NCBI RefSeq assembly: GCF_006539505.1
Contig: NZ_BJND01000008.1
Coordinates: forward strand, 248,001-312,000
DNA length: 64,000 bases
Reading direction: 5' to 3'
Origin: Streptomyces spinoverrucosus
GTDB lineage: Bacteria; Actinomycetota; Actinomycetes; Streptomycetales; Streptomycetaceae
Shown here: piece after piece, positions 17,479-26,774 of the stretch
Layout: the number at the start of each line of letters is the position of its first letter
How positions within the stretch are numbered: position 1 is the first letter of the stretch
Notes under the pieces: generated by a model
Seen by the model: only the letters and a program-made list of their open reading frames with translations
Database searches by the model: none
What the model was told of the DNA's origin: nothing
Program-made: the position numbers and the translations under genes

Positions 17479-18801
17479 ATGCCCGTGATCATGCCCATGA
17501 TCGGCAACAGCCGTGCCCGCAAGCGGACGGCCCTGGCCCTCGCCCTGGCCGGCCTGGCCGCCGGCGCCACCACCGGGGCCGCTCCGGCGGCCGCCCAGCC
17601 CAAGGCCGCGCCCGCTGCGGCGGCCGACTGCAGCGCGGCGTACCGCATCGAGCAGAAGCTCTCCACCGGCACCACCTGGCGGATGTGCTGGCGCTACCAC
17701 AAGGAGGCCGGTCTCGTCCTGGAGCACATCACCTACCAGCCGCCGGGCGAGGCCCGCCCGATCAAGGTGCTGGCCTCCGCCAAGCTCGGACAGATCCATG
17801 TGCCCTACGACGACGGCCAGAACGAGTACCACGACCTCACCCAGGCTGGTTTCGGTCAGGGCCTGAAGGACCTGGCACCCGGCGAGTGCCCCGGCGGCAC
17901 CATCAAGACCGTCCGGGTTCCCGAGGCCTGGGACCCGTCCCACCAGAACGTCAAGGGCCTGTGCACCACCACCCGTTCGCGTGGCCACGCCTACCGCATG
18001 CAGGGCGACACCGCGAACAAGGTCTTCCAGAAGCAGGGCAAGGACCTGCTCGTCTACACCGTCAACCAGGTCGGCTGGTACGAGTACATCACCGAGTGGC
18101 GCTTCCAGGACGACGGCACGATCAACATGAACGTCGGCGCCACCGGCTCCCTCTCGCCCATGGACTACGACGCCGGCGACGGCCGCGGCTGGCCGATAGG
18201 CAAGGGCGCCAAGGCCTACGCCACCAGCCACAGCCACAACGTCTTCTGGAAGCTCAACTTCAACCTGGACGGCTCCACCAAGGGCAGGATCGAGCAGTAC
18301 GACTCCAAGGTCAGCGCCCCCGCGAACGGCCGCCCGGCGCCCACCAACAAGACCACCCGCACCCCGATCACCAAGGAACTCGCCGGTGACGCCAAGAACA
18401 TGCGCTGGTGGCGCGTGGTCAGCGCGACCGGCAAGAACAAGGACGGACACGCACGGTCGTACGAAATCGTGCCCGGCGCCAGCGCCAAGTACCCCGGCCG
18501 CAGCTACACCCAGCACGACGTGTACTTCACCGAGTACAACAAGTGCGAGCAGTACGCCAGCGACAACCTGCCCAACTGCGGCGCCGGGCACGGCAAGTCC
18601 GTCGACAAGTGGGTGAACGGCCAGGCCCTGAAGAACCCCGTGGTCTGGGTGAACGTCGGCTTCCACCACGTGGCGCGGGACGAGGACCAGCAGCCCATGC
18701 CGGTCCACTGGCAGGGCCTGTCCGTCGCCCCGCGTGACGTCACCGCTATGAATCCGCTCACCCCGACCGAGCTGGCTGATCAGAATGGGCGGCCCGAATA
18801 A
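17479..18801 (+). CDS. Copper amine oxidase catalytic domain, secreted, stand-alone
   Basis: A 440-residue protein with a Sec-type signal (ALALALAGLAAGATTGAAPAAA) followed only by the catalytic beta-sandwich of copper amine oxidase. Copper ligands are H251 and H253 (SHSHN) and one of the His pair 396/397 (GFHHVARDED). The catalytic-base position is D119 (YHDLTQAGFG) and the Tyr that should become the TPQ cofactor is Y201. The TPQ consensus normally has Asn before this Tyr; here it is Trp (VGWYEY), an unusual substitution. Canonical enzymes are about 640 residues with N2/N3 domains, which are missing here and perhaps supplied by the preceding gene. Expected chemistry is oxidative deamination of a primary amine outside the cell; cofactor maturation is uncertain. 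Confidence 0.82.
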   Translation: MPVIMPMIGNSRARKRTALALALAGLAAGATTGAAPAAAQPKAAPAAAADCSAAYRIEQKLSTGTTWRMCWRYHKEAGLVLEHITYQPPGEARPIKVLASAKLGQIHVPYDDGQNEYHDLTQAGFGQGLKDLAPGECPGGTIKTVRVPEAWDPSHQNVKGLCTTTRSRGHAYRMQGDTANKVFQKQGKDLLVYTVNQVGWYEYITEWRFQDDGTINMNVGATGSLSPMDYDAGDGRGWPIGKGAKAYATSHSHNVFWKLNFNLDGSTKGRIEQYDSKVSAPANGRPAPTNKTTRTPITKELAGDAKNMRWWRVVSATGKNKDGHARSYEIVPGASAKYPGRSYTQHDVYFTEYNKCEQYASDNLPNCGAGHGKSVDKWVNGQALKNPVVWVNVGFHHVARDEDQQPMPVHWQGLSVAPRDVTAMNPLTPTELADQNGRPE

Positions 18802-18912
18802 GGAAGTTGGGAAACGAGCCTGCCCATCCGGCTGCACCGCCGACCGCTCCCGGAGTACCCTTCCTTGATCGTTGAGACGGGAGTGCTCGGGGGAGCGGAA
18901 GGCGGTGCGCGG

Positions 18913-20151
18913 GTGGGCTCGGGAGGGCTGGAGTTGCCCCCTGGTGACGAGGGTCACGAGGGGAACTCCACAGACGTCCCGCCCGGCACGGTGTCCCTGG
19001 CCAGACCGATGGAGCCCCACTCGATCGGCCCGGAACTCGACTGGGACGCCGACGCCTGGCACGAGGTGCGCACCCGCGCCCAGCGAGCCGGGCGTGCCTA
19101 CATCTGGCTGAACCTCGTCGAACAGCGGCTGCGCGCGGTCGTGGCCGCCGTACTGCGCCCCATCTACGAACCCGTCCACGGCGACGACTGGGTGGTCGCC
19201 GCGGCCGGCCCGGCCGGCCAGGAATGGGTCCAGCGCGCGGTCGCCGTACGCGAAGTCAGCCGCCGCAAGGGCTATCTGCTCGACCCCGCCGACGACAACG
19301 TCCTCAGCTTCCTCACCCTGCCGCAGCTGCGTGAGCTGATGGTGCAGCACTGGCCGTGCTTCGAGCCGTACGTCGACGAGCGGCGGGATGTCGAACTCGC
19401 GCTCGACGAGCTGGAGGTCACCCGGAACGTCGTATCGCGTAACCGGGCCCTGTCCGAGGCCGTGCTGAACCAGGCCGAGCGTGCCTCGGCACGGCTGCTG
19501 GAGATCCTCGGCGCGGGCGGTGACGTTCCCTCGGCGCGGCGGCTGCCGGTCGACGCGGTCGAGGACCTGGTCGGCGACCGCTACTCGGACGTGGTCGCCG
19601 TACACCCCGACCGCGTGCGGCTGATGCGCCAGTTCCCCGCCGAGGACATCTTCGGCGGCGCCCGCCGTCTCGACGCCATCGGCATCGGCCTCAACCTGCT
19701 GGTGCAGAACTTCTCCGGGCGCCGCCTGGTGCGCCTGGCCGAGAGCGGCTGCCGGGTGCGGCTGCTGTTCCTCAACCCGGCCTCCAGCGCGGTGAAGCGA
19801 CGCGAGCGTGAACTCGGTATCAAACGGGGCGAACTGGGCCGGGCCGTGGAGATGAACATCCTGCACATGCGCCGGGTCCGCTCCCGGCTGCGGGACCCGG
19901 GCGCCTTCGAGATCCAGGTCTACGACGAGACACCCCGCTTCACCGCCTACCTCGTGGACGGCGACGGCTCCGACGGCATCGCGGTGGTGCAGTCCTATTT
20001 GCGCCGCACCCGGGGGATGGAGGCGCCGGTGCTGGTACTGCGGAACGGCAACCGGGTGGTCAAGTCGGGCGAGATGGACGAGGGCGGACTGTTCGGTACG
20101 TACCGGGAAGAGTTCGAGGCGGCATGGGTGGATTCACGGCCTGTGTCCTGA
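18913..20151 (+). CDS. SAV2148-type HEPN domain protein with C-terminal phospholipase D-like region
   Basis: A 412-residue protein I recognise as the actinobacterial family named for SAV2148. The N-terminal half is helical (RAGRAYIWLNLVEQRLRAVVAAVL) and carries a possible HEPN R-x6-H motif in RPIYEPVH. The C-terminal part (about 230-400: RRLDAIGIGLNLLVQNFSG, VRLLFLNP, then FTAYLVDGDG) resembles PLD-like nuclease folds, but no HKD motif is visible. HEPN proteins are often RNases or RNA-binding defence and stress proteins; the true role is unknown. GTG 18913 is preferred because family-like sequence (GSGGLELPPGDEG) begins there; GTG 18883 and TTG 18865 are in frame upstream. An exonuclease gene follows after 145 bp on the same strand. 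Confidence 0.8.
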   Translation: MGSGGLELPPGDEGHEGNSTDVPPGTVSLARPMEPHSIGPELDWDADAWHEVRTRAQRAGRAYIWLNLVEQRLRAVVAAVLRPIYEPVHGDDWVVAAAGPAGQEWVQRAVAVREVSRRKGYLLDPADDNVLSFLTLPQLRELMVQHWPCFEPYVDERRDVELALDELEVTRNVVSRNRALSEAVLNQAERASARLLEILGAGGDVPSARRLPVDAVEDLVGDRYSDVVAVHPDRVRLMRQFPAEDIFGGARRLDAIGIGLNLLVQNFSGRRLVRLAESGCRVRLLFLNPASSAVKRRERELGIKRGELGRAVEMNILHMRRVRSRLRDPGAFEIQVYDETPRFTAYLVDGDGSDGIAVVQSYLRRTRGMEAPVLVLRNGNRVVKSGEMDEGGLFGTYREEFEAAWVDSRPVS

Positions 20152-20296
20152 ATCGGCGTCACCTTTCCCGCCCTCCCGCCCGCGCCTTGAGCCGTCAAGC
20201 CCGCACCCGAAGCGGAATGCTGTCCTCTGATTGTCAGTGCCGCATGCGAGGGTGGAGACCACTGGGGGAAAGCACCACCAAGAAGGGGGGCCGCCC

Positions 20297-21034
20297 ATGG
20301 GCTGGCACCGGGAGCTGCTGATCGGCTTCGACCTGGAGACGACCGGGACCGATCCGCGTGAGGCGCGCATTGTCACGGGGGCCGTGATCGAGGTCAGAGG
20401 CGGACAGCCCCTGGGACGCCGGGAGTGGCTGGCGGACCCGGGAGTGGAGATCCCGGCGGACGCGGTGGCGGTGCACGGAATCAGCAACGAACGCGCGGCC
20501 GCCGAGGGCCGCCCCGCCGACCGGGTCGCGGACGCCATCGCGGACGTGCTCGTGGCGTACTGGAAGACGGGCGTCCCGGTCGTCGCCTACAACGCGGCGT
20601 TCGACCTCACCCTGCTCTCCGCCGAACTGCGGCGGTACGGCCTGCCGTCCCTGCGCGACCGCCTCGGCGGCCTGGATCCGGCACCGGTCATCGACCCGTA
20701 CACCATCGACCGCCAGGTCGACCGCTACCGGCGCGGCAAGCGCAACCTCGAAGCGGTCTGCACGGAGTACGGCATCGCTCTCGACGCCGCCCACGACGCC
20801 TCCGCCGACGCCCTCGCCGCGGCCCTGCTGGCCTGCGCGATAGCCGGCCGCCACCCCAAGATCGCGGCCCTCGGCCCGGCGGAACTGCACCGCCGCCAGG
20901 TCGAGTGGTACGCCGAGTGGGCGGCGGACTTCCAGAACTTCCTGCGCCGCAAGGGCGATGCGACCGCCGTGGTGGATGGGGTGTGGCCGTTGCGGGAACT
21001 GGTGGGGGAGAGGGTGGCGGGGGAGGCGGTGTGA
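20297..21034 (+). CDS. DEDDh 3'-5' exonuclease (DnaQ/epsilon fold)
   Basis: A 245-residue cytoplasmic exonuclease. Exo I is FDLETTGTDP with the two acidic metal ligands, Exo II is VAYNAAFDLTLL, and Exo III is AHDASADALAA with His as the general base, so it is the DEDDh subclass. Proteins like this excise nucleotides from DNA or RNA 3' ends and act in repair or RNA turnover; it is a stand-alone domain and not fused to a polymerase or GIY-YIG. ATG 20297 follows AAGGGGGG with six bases of spacing. A tandem repeat array begins six bases after its stop codon. Confidence 0.92.
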   Translation: MGWHRELLIGFDLETTGTDPREARIVTGAVIEVRGGQPLGRREWLADPGVEIPADAVAVHGISNERAAAEGRPADRVADAIADVLVAYWKTGVPVVAYNAAFDLTLLSAELRRYGLPSLRDRLGGLDPAPVIDPYTIDRQVDRYRRGKRNLEAVCTEYGIALDAAHDASADALAAALLACAIAGRHPKIAALGPAELHRRQVEWYAEWAADFQNFLRRKGDATAVVDGVWPLRELVGERVAGEAV

Positions 21035-21039
21035 GGGGC

Positions 21040-21248
21040 GGGCGGTCTTGGGGCCGGGATGGGCTGAGGGCGGGAAAGGTCTGGGGGCTGGGCGGTCTGA
21101 GGGCGGGAAGGACTGAGGCGGGAAAGGTCTGAGGGCCGGGCGGTCTTAGGGCTGGGCGGTCTGAGGGCGGGCAAGGTCTGAGGGTCCGGCGGTCTTGGGG
21201 CTGGGCGGTCTGAGGGCGGGAGGTTTGAGGGCCGGACGGTCTGAGGAC
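21040..21248. repeat. G-rich minisatellite, about 13 units of 15-19 bp
   Basis: The intergenic space after the exonuclease is a tandem array with consensus near GGGCGGTCTGAGGGC. Unit lengths of 16, 16, 18, 15, 15, 18, 16, 15, 19, 15, 15, 16 and 15 bp show a higher-order triplet of about 49 bp repeated four times. The + strand carries regularly spaced GGG runs able to form G-quadruplexes. There are no unique spacers, so it is not a CRISPR array. Confidence 0.85.
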
Positions 21249-21440
21249 AGCAGGCCGTGTGCCGGCCGCCGGTGCGGGCCGGTCTGGGTTGCGGTGGCGT
21301 CCGGCGTGGTGCGCGCGGCGGTGGGCGGCGTCCGGCACGCGTGCCACGGGCGCGTGCCGCGTGCCGGTGGCGTCAAGAACGCGGCGCCTGGCGCATCGGC
21401 GGATGGCCGTAGCGATCCGAGCCTCCCGCGGTGCCCACCG

Positions 21441-22001
<561 letters not shown>

Positions 22002-22979
22002 TCGGAGTCCTTGTTAAGGGGGTGGGCTGAAGGGAGAGGGAGTTCTGGTCTGCTTCGGTGCGCTCGCTCCACCGCCTGCCCCCAGTAGGTACCGGCGACC
22101 ATGAGGGCCGCCCCGAGGCCGGTGAGCGGGGTGAGGTGTTCGCCGCCGAGGGCCACGCCCACCGTGACGGCCCAGACCGGCTCGGTGCCCAGCAGCAGGC
22201 TGGCCCGACTGGCGGAGGTGCGCTGTACGGCCCAAGTCTGCGCCAGGAAGGCGAACACGCTGCAGAACAGGGCGAGATAGGCGAGCTGCGCCCAGGTCGC
22301 AGGGTCCGCGTGGACCAGTGTCGGCAGGTCAGGCGCCGCGACGGGGAGGAACAGGGCGGTGCCGACGAGGGTCTGCACGGTCGTCAGGTGCAGCGGCCGG
22401 ATCGCCCGCCCTGCGGTGAAGCGGCCGACCAGCGCGACATGCACGGCGCGGATCAGCGCGGCGCCGAGCATCAGGAAGTCGCCGAGACGGGGCGCGTGGA
22501 AGCCGTTGCCGGACATCAGTAGTCCGACGGCGAGGACGCACACGCCGGTCGCGGCGAAGAAGGAAGGAGGCAGTGCGCCGCGGTGGCCGCCGCGGTCGAG
22601 GAGCGGGGTGAGGACGATGGTCAGGCTGATGATGAGACCGGCGTTGGCGGCGCTGGTGTGGGCGACGCCGTACGTCTCCACGAGCAGGACCGCGGCCTGG
22701 GTCAAGCCCAGGGGCACACCGGCCCGCAGTTCCGCACGCGTCCACAGCCGCGACCCGGCGGGCCTCCGGGCGGCGACGACGCCGAGGCAGGCGAGCGCGG
22801 ACAGGGCGTAGCGGGCGAACAGCACGAGCAGGACGGGCAGCGCGGCGGTGGCCGTCTGGGCGGACAGATAGCTGGAACCCCAGACGAGCGCGACAAGGAG
22901 GAGTACCGCATCGGTACGGCGGACGTCGGACACGTGCCTACGGTGCACCGGAGGCGTCCCTGAAGCCCAGTACCACCTT

Positions 22980-22996
22980 CTAAAACGATCATTTAG
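22980..22996. promoter_or_regulatory. Candidate LysR operator between the eamA-like and lysR-like genes
   Basis: CTAAA-N7-TTTAG is a perfect dyad in the short divergent intergenic region and is strikingly A/T-rich for this DNA. Its right arm falls at the expected -35 position for a -10 hexamer TACACT at 23014-23019, which lies six bases before ATG 23026, so LysR would repress or autoregulate its own leaderless promoter. Confidence 0.55.
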
Positions 22997-23025
22997 CAGA
23001 GCTACAGCATCCCTACACTGACGGC

Positions 23026-23952
23026 ATGGACGAACGGCAGCTGAGGATCCTGCGGGAACTCGGCGAACTGGGCAGTGTCACGGCGGTCGCCGAGGCACTG
23101 CTGGTGACGCCCTCGGCGATCTCCCAGCAGCTACGGCTGCTCCAGCGCGCGATCCCGGTGCCGCTCACCGAGCGTCAGGGGCGTCGGCTGGTGCTCACCG
23201 ACGCCGGACAGGCGCTGGCGGGGGCGGCCGTCGAGGTGGAGACGGCGCTCGCGCGGGCCCGGCATGCGGTCGAGGAGTTCGTCGGGCGGCCGGACGGGGA
23301 GGTGTCGGTGGCGGCGTTCCACAGCGCGGGAGCCGCGTTCTTCCCCCTGCTGCTCAAGGCACTCGCCGCCACCCCGGGCAGACCAGTGGCGAGGCTGGCC
23401 GACGAGGACGTACCGCAGGAGGACTTCCCCCGGCTCACCCGGGAGTACGACATCGTTCTCGCCCACCGCCTGGACCACGCCCCGCCGTGGCCGCACACGG
23501 TGGCCACCACGACGCTGCTGCGCGAGCCCCTGGACGTGGCCATGCCAGCCGACCACCCCCTGGCCGCGAAGCGCCGCGTCACTCCGCGCGACGTGGCCGA
23601 CGAGCCATGGATCACCGTGCACGAGGGCTTCCCGGTCCTCGCGGTCATCGAGGCCATCGCCGCGGCCACCGGCCGCCGCCTTCACCTGGCCCACCGCATC
23701 AACGAGTTCGCGGTGGTCGCCGAGGTCGTGGCGGCCGGCGGTGGTATCGCCCTGATGCCGCGCTGGACGATGCGCCCGCATCCGGCGCTCGCGCTGAGAC
23801 CGCTCAGCGGCGTCCAGGCGAGACGCCACATCGACGCCCTCTACCGCCCCGAGCGCACGGCCCGCACAGCGGTCCGCACGGTCCTGACGGAGCTGCGCCG
23901 AGCCGCGCGTAGCATCCAGAACAGGGACAGTGACGGCGAGGAGACGCCCTGA
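23026..23952 (+). CDS. LysR-family transcriptional regulator
   Basis: A 308-residue regulator with an N-terminal winged helix-turn-helix (residues 1-60: LRILRELGELGSVTAVAEALLVTPSAISQQLRLLQR, with the wing PLTERQGRRLVLT) and a periplasmic-binding-protein-like effector domain (about 90-290: EVSVAAFHSAGAAFFPLLL, EPWITVHEG, AAGGGIALMPRW). It is divergent from the EamA exporter and most likely controls it in response to the exported metabolite, as is common for LysR/DMT pairs. No Shine-Dalgarno sequence precedes ATG 23026, but a TACACT -10 ends six bases before it, indicating leaderless translation. Confidence 0.92.
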   Translation: MDERQLRILRELGELGSVTAVAEALLVTPSAISQQLRLLQRAIPVPLTERQGRRLVLTDAGQALAGAAVEVETALARARHAVEEFVGRPDGEVSVAAFHSAGAAFFPLLLKALAATPGRPVARLADEDVPQEDFPRLTREYDIVLAHRLDHAPPWPHTVATTTLLREPLDVAMPADHPLAAKRRVTPRDVADEPWITVHEGFPVLAVIEAIAAATGRRLHLAHRINEFAVVAEVVAAGGGIALMPRWTMRPHPALALRPLSGVQARRHIDALYRPERTARTAVRTVLTELRRAARSIQNRDSDGEETP

Positions 23953-23974
23953 AGGGGCGCGGGCAGTCAGGCGC

Positions 23975-24838
23975 TCAGAACGGGTACCACCGCACGGTCT
24001 CGTCCCCGTCCCGCAAGGACGCCACCCGCCGCCCGAACTCCACCAACGCCTGCGGGTTACTGGGCGCATGCTGCGCCACCCACGCACAGCTGGCCGTCTC
24101 CCGCGCGCCCCGCAGCACCGCACACCCCTCCCACTCCCGCACATCCCAGCCATAGGTCTCGACAAACGAGTCATAAGCCGCCGCAGGCAACCCGTACCGA
24201 TCCCGCGAGAGAGCCATGACCACCAGATCGTGCTCACGCAGATCGGCCGAGAACGTCTCCAGGTCGACCAGGACCGGCCCGTCGGGACCGACGTGCACAT
24301 TGCGGGGCAGCGCGTCGCCGTGGATCGGGCCGGGCGGCAGATGCGGGGTGAGCGCTGCCGCGGCGGCCGCGAACCCGTCGCGCCGCTCGCGCAGATACGC
24401 CGCGTCCGCCGGATCGATCGCGTCCCCCGCCAGCCGCAGCCACCGCTCCACCCCACCCAGCAACTCACGCGACGGCAGAGCGAAGGAGGGCGCGGGCAGG
24501 GCGTGCACGACCCGTAGCAGTTCGGCCAAATCCCGTGGCTCGGCGGGCCGTACGGGATCGGGCAGCCGGTGCCACACGGTCACCGGGTGCCCCTCGACGA
24601 GCAGTGCCGCGTCCCCGGCCGCCCGGACCGCGGGGACACCGGCCTCGGCCAGCCACAGCGCGATGGCCAGCTCCCGGCTCGCCCGGTCGAGGAGTTCGGC
24701 ATCGCGGCCCACCTTGACGACCAGGTCACCGGCGGCGAACACCGCGTTCTCGCCGAGGGCGAGGAGCCGCGCGTCCCGCGCCGGACCGGGCAGTACATCC
24801 GCCGCGGCCAGTACGTCCCGCGCCCGTGCCTCGTCCAT
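23975..24838 (-). CDS. Aminoglycoside phosphotransferase-family kinase
   Basis: A 287-residue APH/choline-kinase-fold protein with the active motifs in place: the catalytic loop IHGDALPRN (HGDxxxxN) and the metal-binding Asp in VLVDLETF. The N lobe is recognisable by NAVFAAGDLVVKVGRD, where VVKV supplies the ATP-binding Lys. Unlike the protein at 4182-5117, it should be catalytically competent. The natural substrate (antibiotic, sugar or amino alcohol) cannot be deduced. ATG 24838 is chosen because GGAGG lies seven bases upstream. It ends 22 bp from the convergent LysR gene. Confidence 0.88.
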   Translation of the reverse strand: MDEARARDVLAAADVLPGPARDARLLALGENAVFAAGDLVVKVGRDAELLDRASRELAIALWLAEAGVPAVRAAGDAALLVEGHPVTVWHRLPDPVRPAEPRDLAELLRVVHALPAPSFALPSRELLGGVERWLRLAGDAIDPADAAYLRERRDGFAAAAAALTPHLPPGPIHGDALPRNVHVGPDGPVLVDLETFSADLREHDLVVMALSRDRYGLPAAAYDSFVETYGWDVREWEGCAVLRGARETASCAWVAQHAPSNPQALVEFGRRVASLRDGDETVRWYPF

Positions 24839-24941
24839 CCTTCGCCTCCGTGTGGTCGTACGCCTGCCTGAACGGCGTCGGGTTCTCGCCATCCACCGGC
24901 CAGTCTCGCATTTGCACAGGTCGGACCGCGTGCGCGTGGCC

Positions 24942-24970
24942 TTGACGGGGCACGACGCCTTCACGACCAT
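24942..24970 (+). promoter_or_regulatory. Candidate promoter of the sugar ABC importer operon
   Basis: TTGACG (24942-24947) and GACCAT (24965-24970) are separated by 17 bp, placing transcription start near 24977 and giving a leader of about 32 bases before GTG 25009, which has AAAGGGG upstream. No operator dyad for a sugar repressor is evident. Confidence 0.45.
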
Positions 24971-25008
24971 GACGGGGCCCATCCGAGCCGCGCAAAGGGG
25001 CTGATTCC

Positions 25009-25944
25009 GTGACATTGGTGAGCGAGGCGGAGAGGCCGGTGAGACGCGCGCCGGGCGGCAAGGGACAGCGGCGCGTCACGGACCACGGCGCCTGGTTCCT
25101 CGTACTCCCGGCGCTGATCCCCATCCTGATCCTCAGCGTCGGACCGCTGCTCTACGGCATCCTGCTGGCCTTCACCGACGCCCAGTCCGGACGGACTCAG
25201 CCCACCCAGTGGATCGGCGCCCTCAACTTCCGGGATCTGCTGCAGGACACGCTGTTCTGGGAGTCGTTCCGGATCGGGCTGGTCTGGGCGGTCGGCGTCA
25301 CTGTGCCGCAGTTCCTGCTGGCTCTCGGCCTCGCCCTGCTGCTCAACCAGGACCTGCGCCTGCGCTGGCTGGCCCGCGCCCTGGCGATCGTCCCGTGGGC
25401 GATGCCCGAAGTCGTCGTCGGCATCATGTGGCGGCTCGTCTACAACCCGGACGCGGGCATCCTCAACGAGACCCTGCGCGACCTCGGCCTCGGCGACGGC
25501 CGGGACTGGCTCAGCGGGATCGGCACCGCCCTGCCCGCGGTGATCGTCGTCGGTGTCTGGGCGGGGATGCCGCAGACGACGGTCGCCCTGCTCGCCGGGT
25601 TGCAGAACACCCCGCGCGAACTGCACGAGGCGGCCGCGATCGACGGCGCGGGCGCCTGGCGCCGCTTCCGGACGGTCACCTGGCCCGCCCTCCGACCGGT
25701 CGCACTCGCCATCACGGCCCTCAACTTCATCTGGAACTTCAACGCGTTCGCCCTGGTCTACGTCCTGACCAGCGGCGGTCCGGGCGGCCGCACCCGGCTG
25801 CCCATGCTCTTCGCCTACGAAGAGGCCTTCCGCTACGGCCAGTTCGGCTACGCCGCGGCGATGGGCTGCGTGATGGTCGCGGTGATCTCGATACTCCTCG
25901 CCGTCTTCCTGGTGGGTCGGCTCAAGGGAGGTGACGACGCATGA
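25009..25944 (+). CDS. Carbohydrate ABC transporter permease (MalF/UgpA type)
   Basis: A 311-residue integral membrane permease of a CUT1-type sugar importer, with about six transmembrane helices beginning at WFLVLPALIPILILSVGPLLYG. The EAA loop that contacts the ATPase is ELHEAAAIDGAGAWRRFRTVTWPAL. GTG 25009 follows AAAGGGG. Its stop overlaps the start of the next permease as ATGA (25941-25944), so the two half-permeases are made in equal amounts. No ATP-binding subunit is encoded here; in Streptomyces many such importers share the multi-task ATPase MsiK. Confidence 0.93.
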   Translation: MTLVSEAERPVRRAPGGKGQRRVTDHGAWFLVLPALIPILILSVGPLLYGILLAFTDAQSGRTQPTQWIGALNFRDLLQDTLFWESFRIGLVWAVGVTVPQFLLALGLALLLNQDLRLRWLARALAIVPWAMPEVVVGIMWRLVYNPDAGILNETLRDLGLGDGRDWLSGIGTALPAVIVVGVWAGMPQTTVALLAGLQNTPRELHEAAAIDGAGAWRRFRTVTWPALRPVALAITALNFIWNFNAFALVYVLTSGGPGGRTRLPMLFAYEEAFRYGQFGYAAAMGCVMVAVISILLAVFLVGRLKGGDDA

Positions 25945-26774
25945 GGACCAGCCCCGGCGCGCGCGTCGGCCAGTACGTGGCGCTGCTCGCGTATCTCTTG
26001 TTCCTCGCCTTCCCCTTCCTCTGGCTGATCTCCACCGCCTTCAAACCGCCCCAGGAACTCGGCAACCTGCACCCCACCTGGATCCCCCAGGACCCCACGC
26101 TCGCCAACTTCCGGCAGGCCTTCGACGAACAGCCACTGCTTCGGGCCGCGCTCAACTCCCTGCTCGCCGCGACCGGAGCGGCGGTGATCGCCGTGCTGAT
26201 CGCGACGCCGATGGCGTACGTCATGGCCCGCCACCGCACCCGGCTGGCGCGGGCTGCGACCGGGTGGGTGGTGGTCAGCCAGGCGTTCCCCTTCGTGCTG
26301 GTGATCATCCCGCTCTTCCTGGTCCTGAAGAACCTGCGGCTGATCAACTCCGTGCCGGGCCTGGTGATGGTGTACGTCGTGTGGGCGCTGCCGTTCGCGC
26401 TGTGGATGCTCGTCGGATACGTCCGGGCCGTGCCGGCCGAACTGGAGGAGGCGGCGGCGGTCGACGGGGCCGGGCGGCTGCGGACACTGGTGTCGGTGAC
26501 AGCGCCGCTGCTGGCGCCGGGGATCGTGGCGACGGCCCTGTTCGCGTTCATCACCGCGTGGAACGAGTTCTTCTTCGCCCTGGTCCTGCTCAAGACCCCG
26601 GAGAAACAGACACTGCCCGTGATCCTCACCCACTTCATCGGCGCGGAGGGCGTGGCGGACCTGGGCCCGCTGGCCGCCGCCGCGTTCCTCGCGACCCTGC
26701 CCTCGCTGATCGTCTTCGCCGTCATCCAGCGGCGGATCACGGGCGGCATGCTCGCCGGGGCGGTGAAGAGCTGA
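25941..26774 (+). CDS. Carbohydrate ABC transporter permease (MalG/UgpE type)
   Basis: A 277-residue second permease of the importer. It has about six transmembrane helices (YVALLAYLLFLAFPFLWLIST at the N terminus) and the EAA loop ELEEAAAVDGAGRLRTLVSVTAPLLAPG. It is coupled upstream to the MalF-type gene by ATGA and downstream to the binding-protein gene by TGATG (26772-26776). The order permease, permease, binding protein is the reverse of the common binding-protein-first order. Confidence 0.93.
   Translation: MRTSPGARVGQYVALLAYLLFLAFPFLWLISTAFKPPQELGNLHPTWIPQDPTLANFRQAFDEQPLLRAALNSLLAATGAAVIAVLIATPMAYVMARHRTRLARAATGWVVVSQAFPFVLVIIPLFLVLKNLRLINSVPGLVMVYVVWALPFALWMLVGYVRAVPAELEEAAAVDGAGRLRTLVSVTAPLLAPGIVATALFAFITAWNEFFFALVLLKTPEKQTLPVILTHFIGAEGVADLGPLAAAAFLATLPSLIVFAVIQRRITGGMLAGAVKS

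Noticed and set aside
21040..21248. CRISPR array
   Set aside because: Units are contiguous and of variable length with no unique spacers, and no cas genes are nearby.
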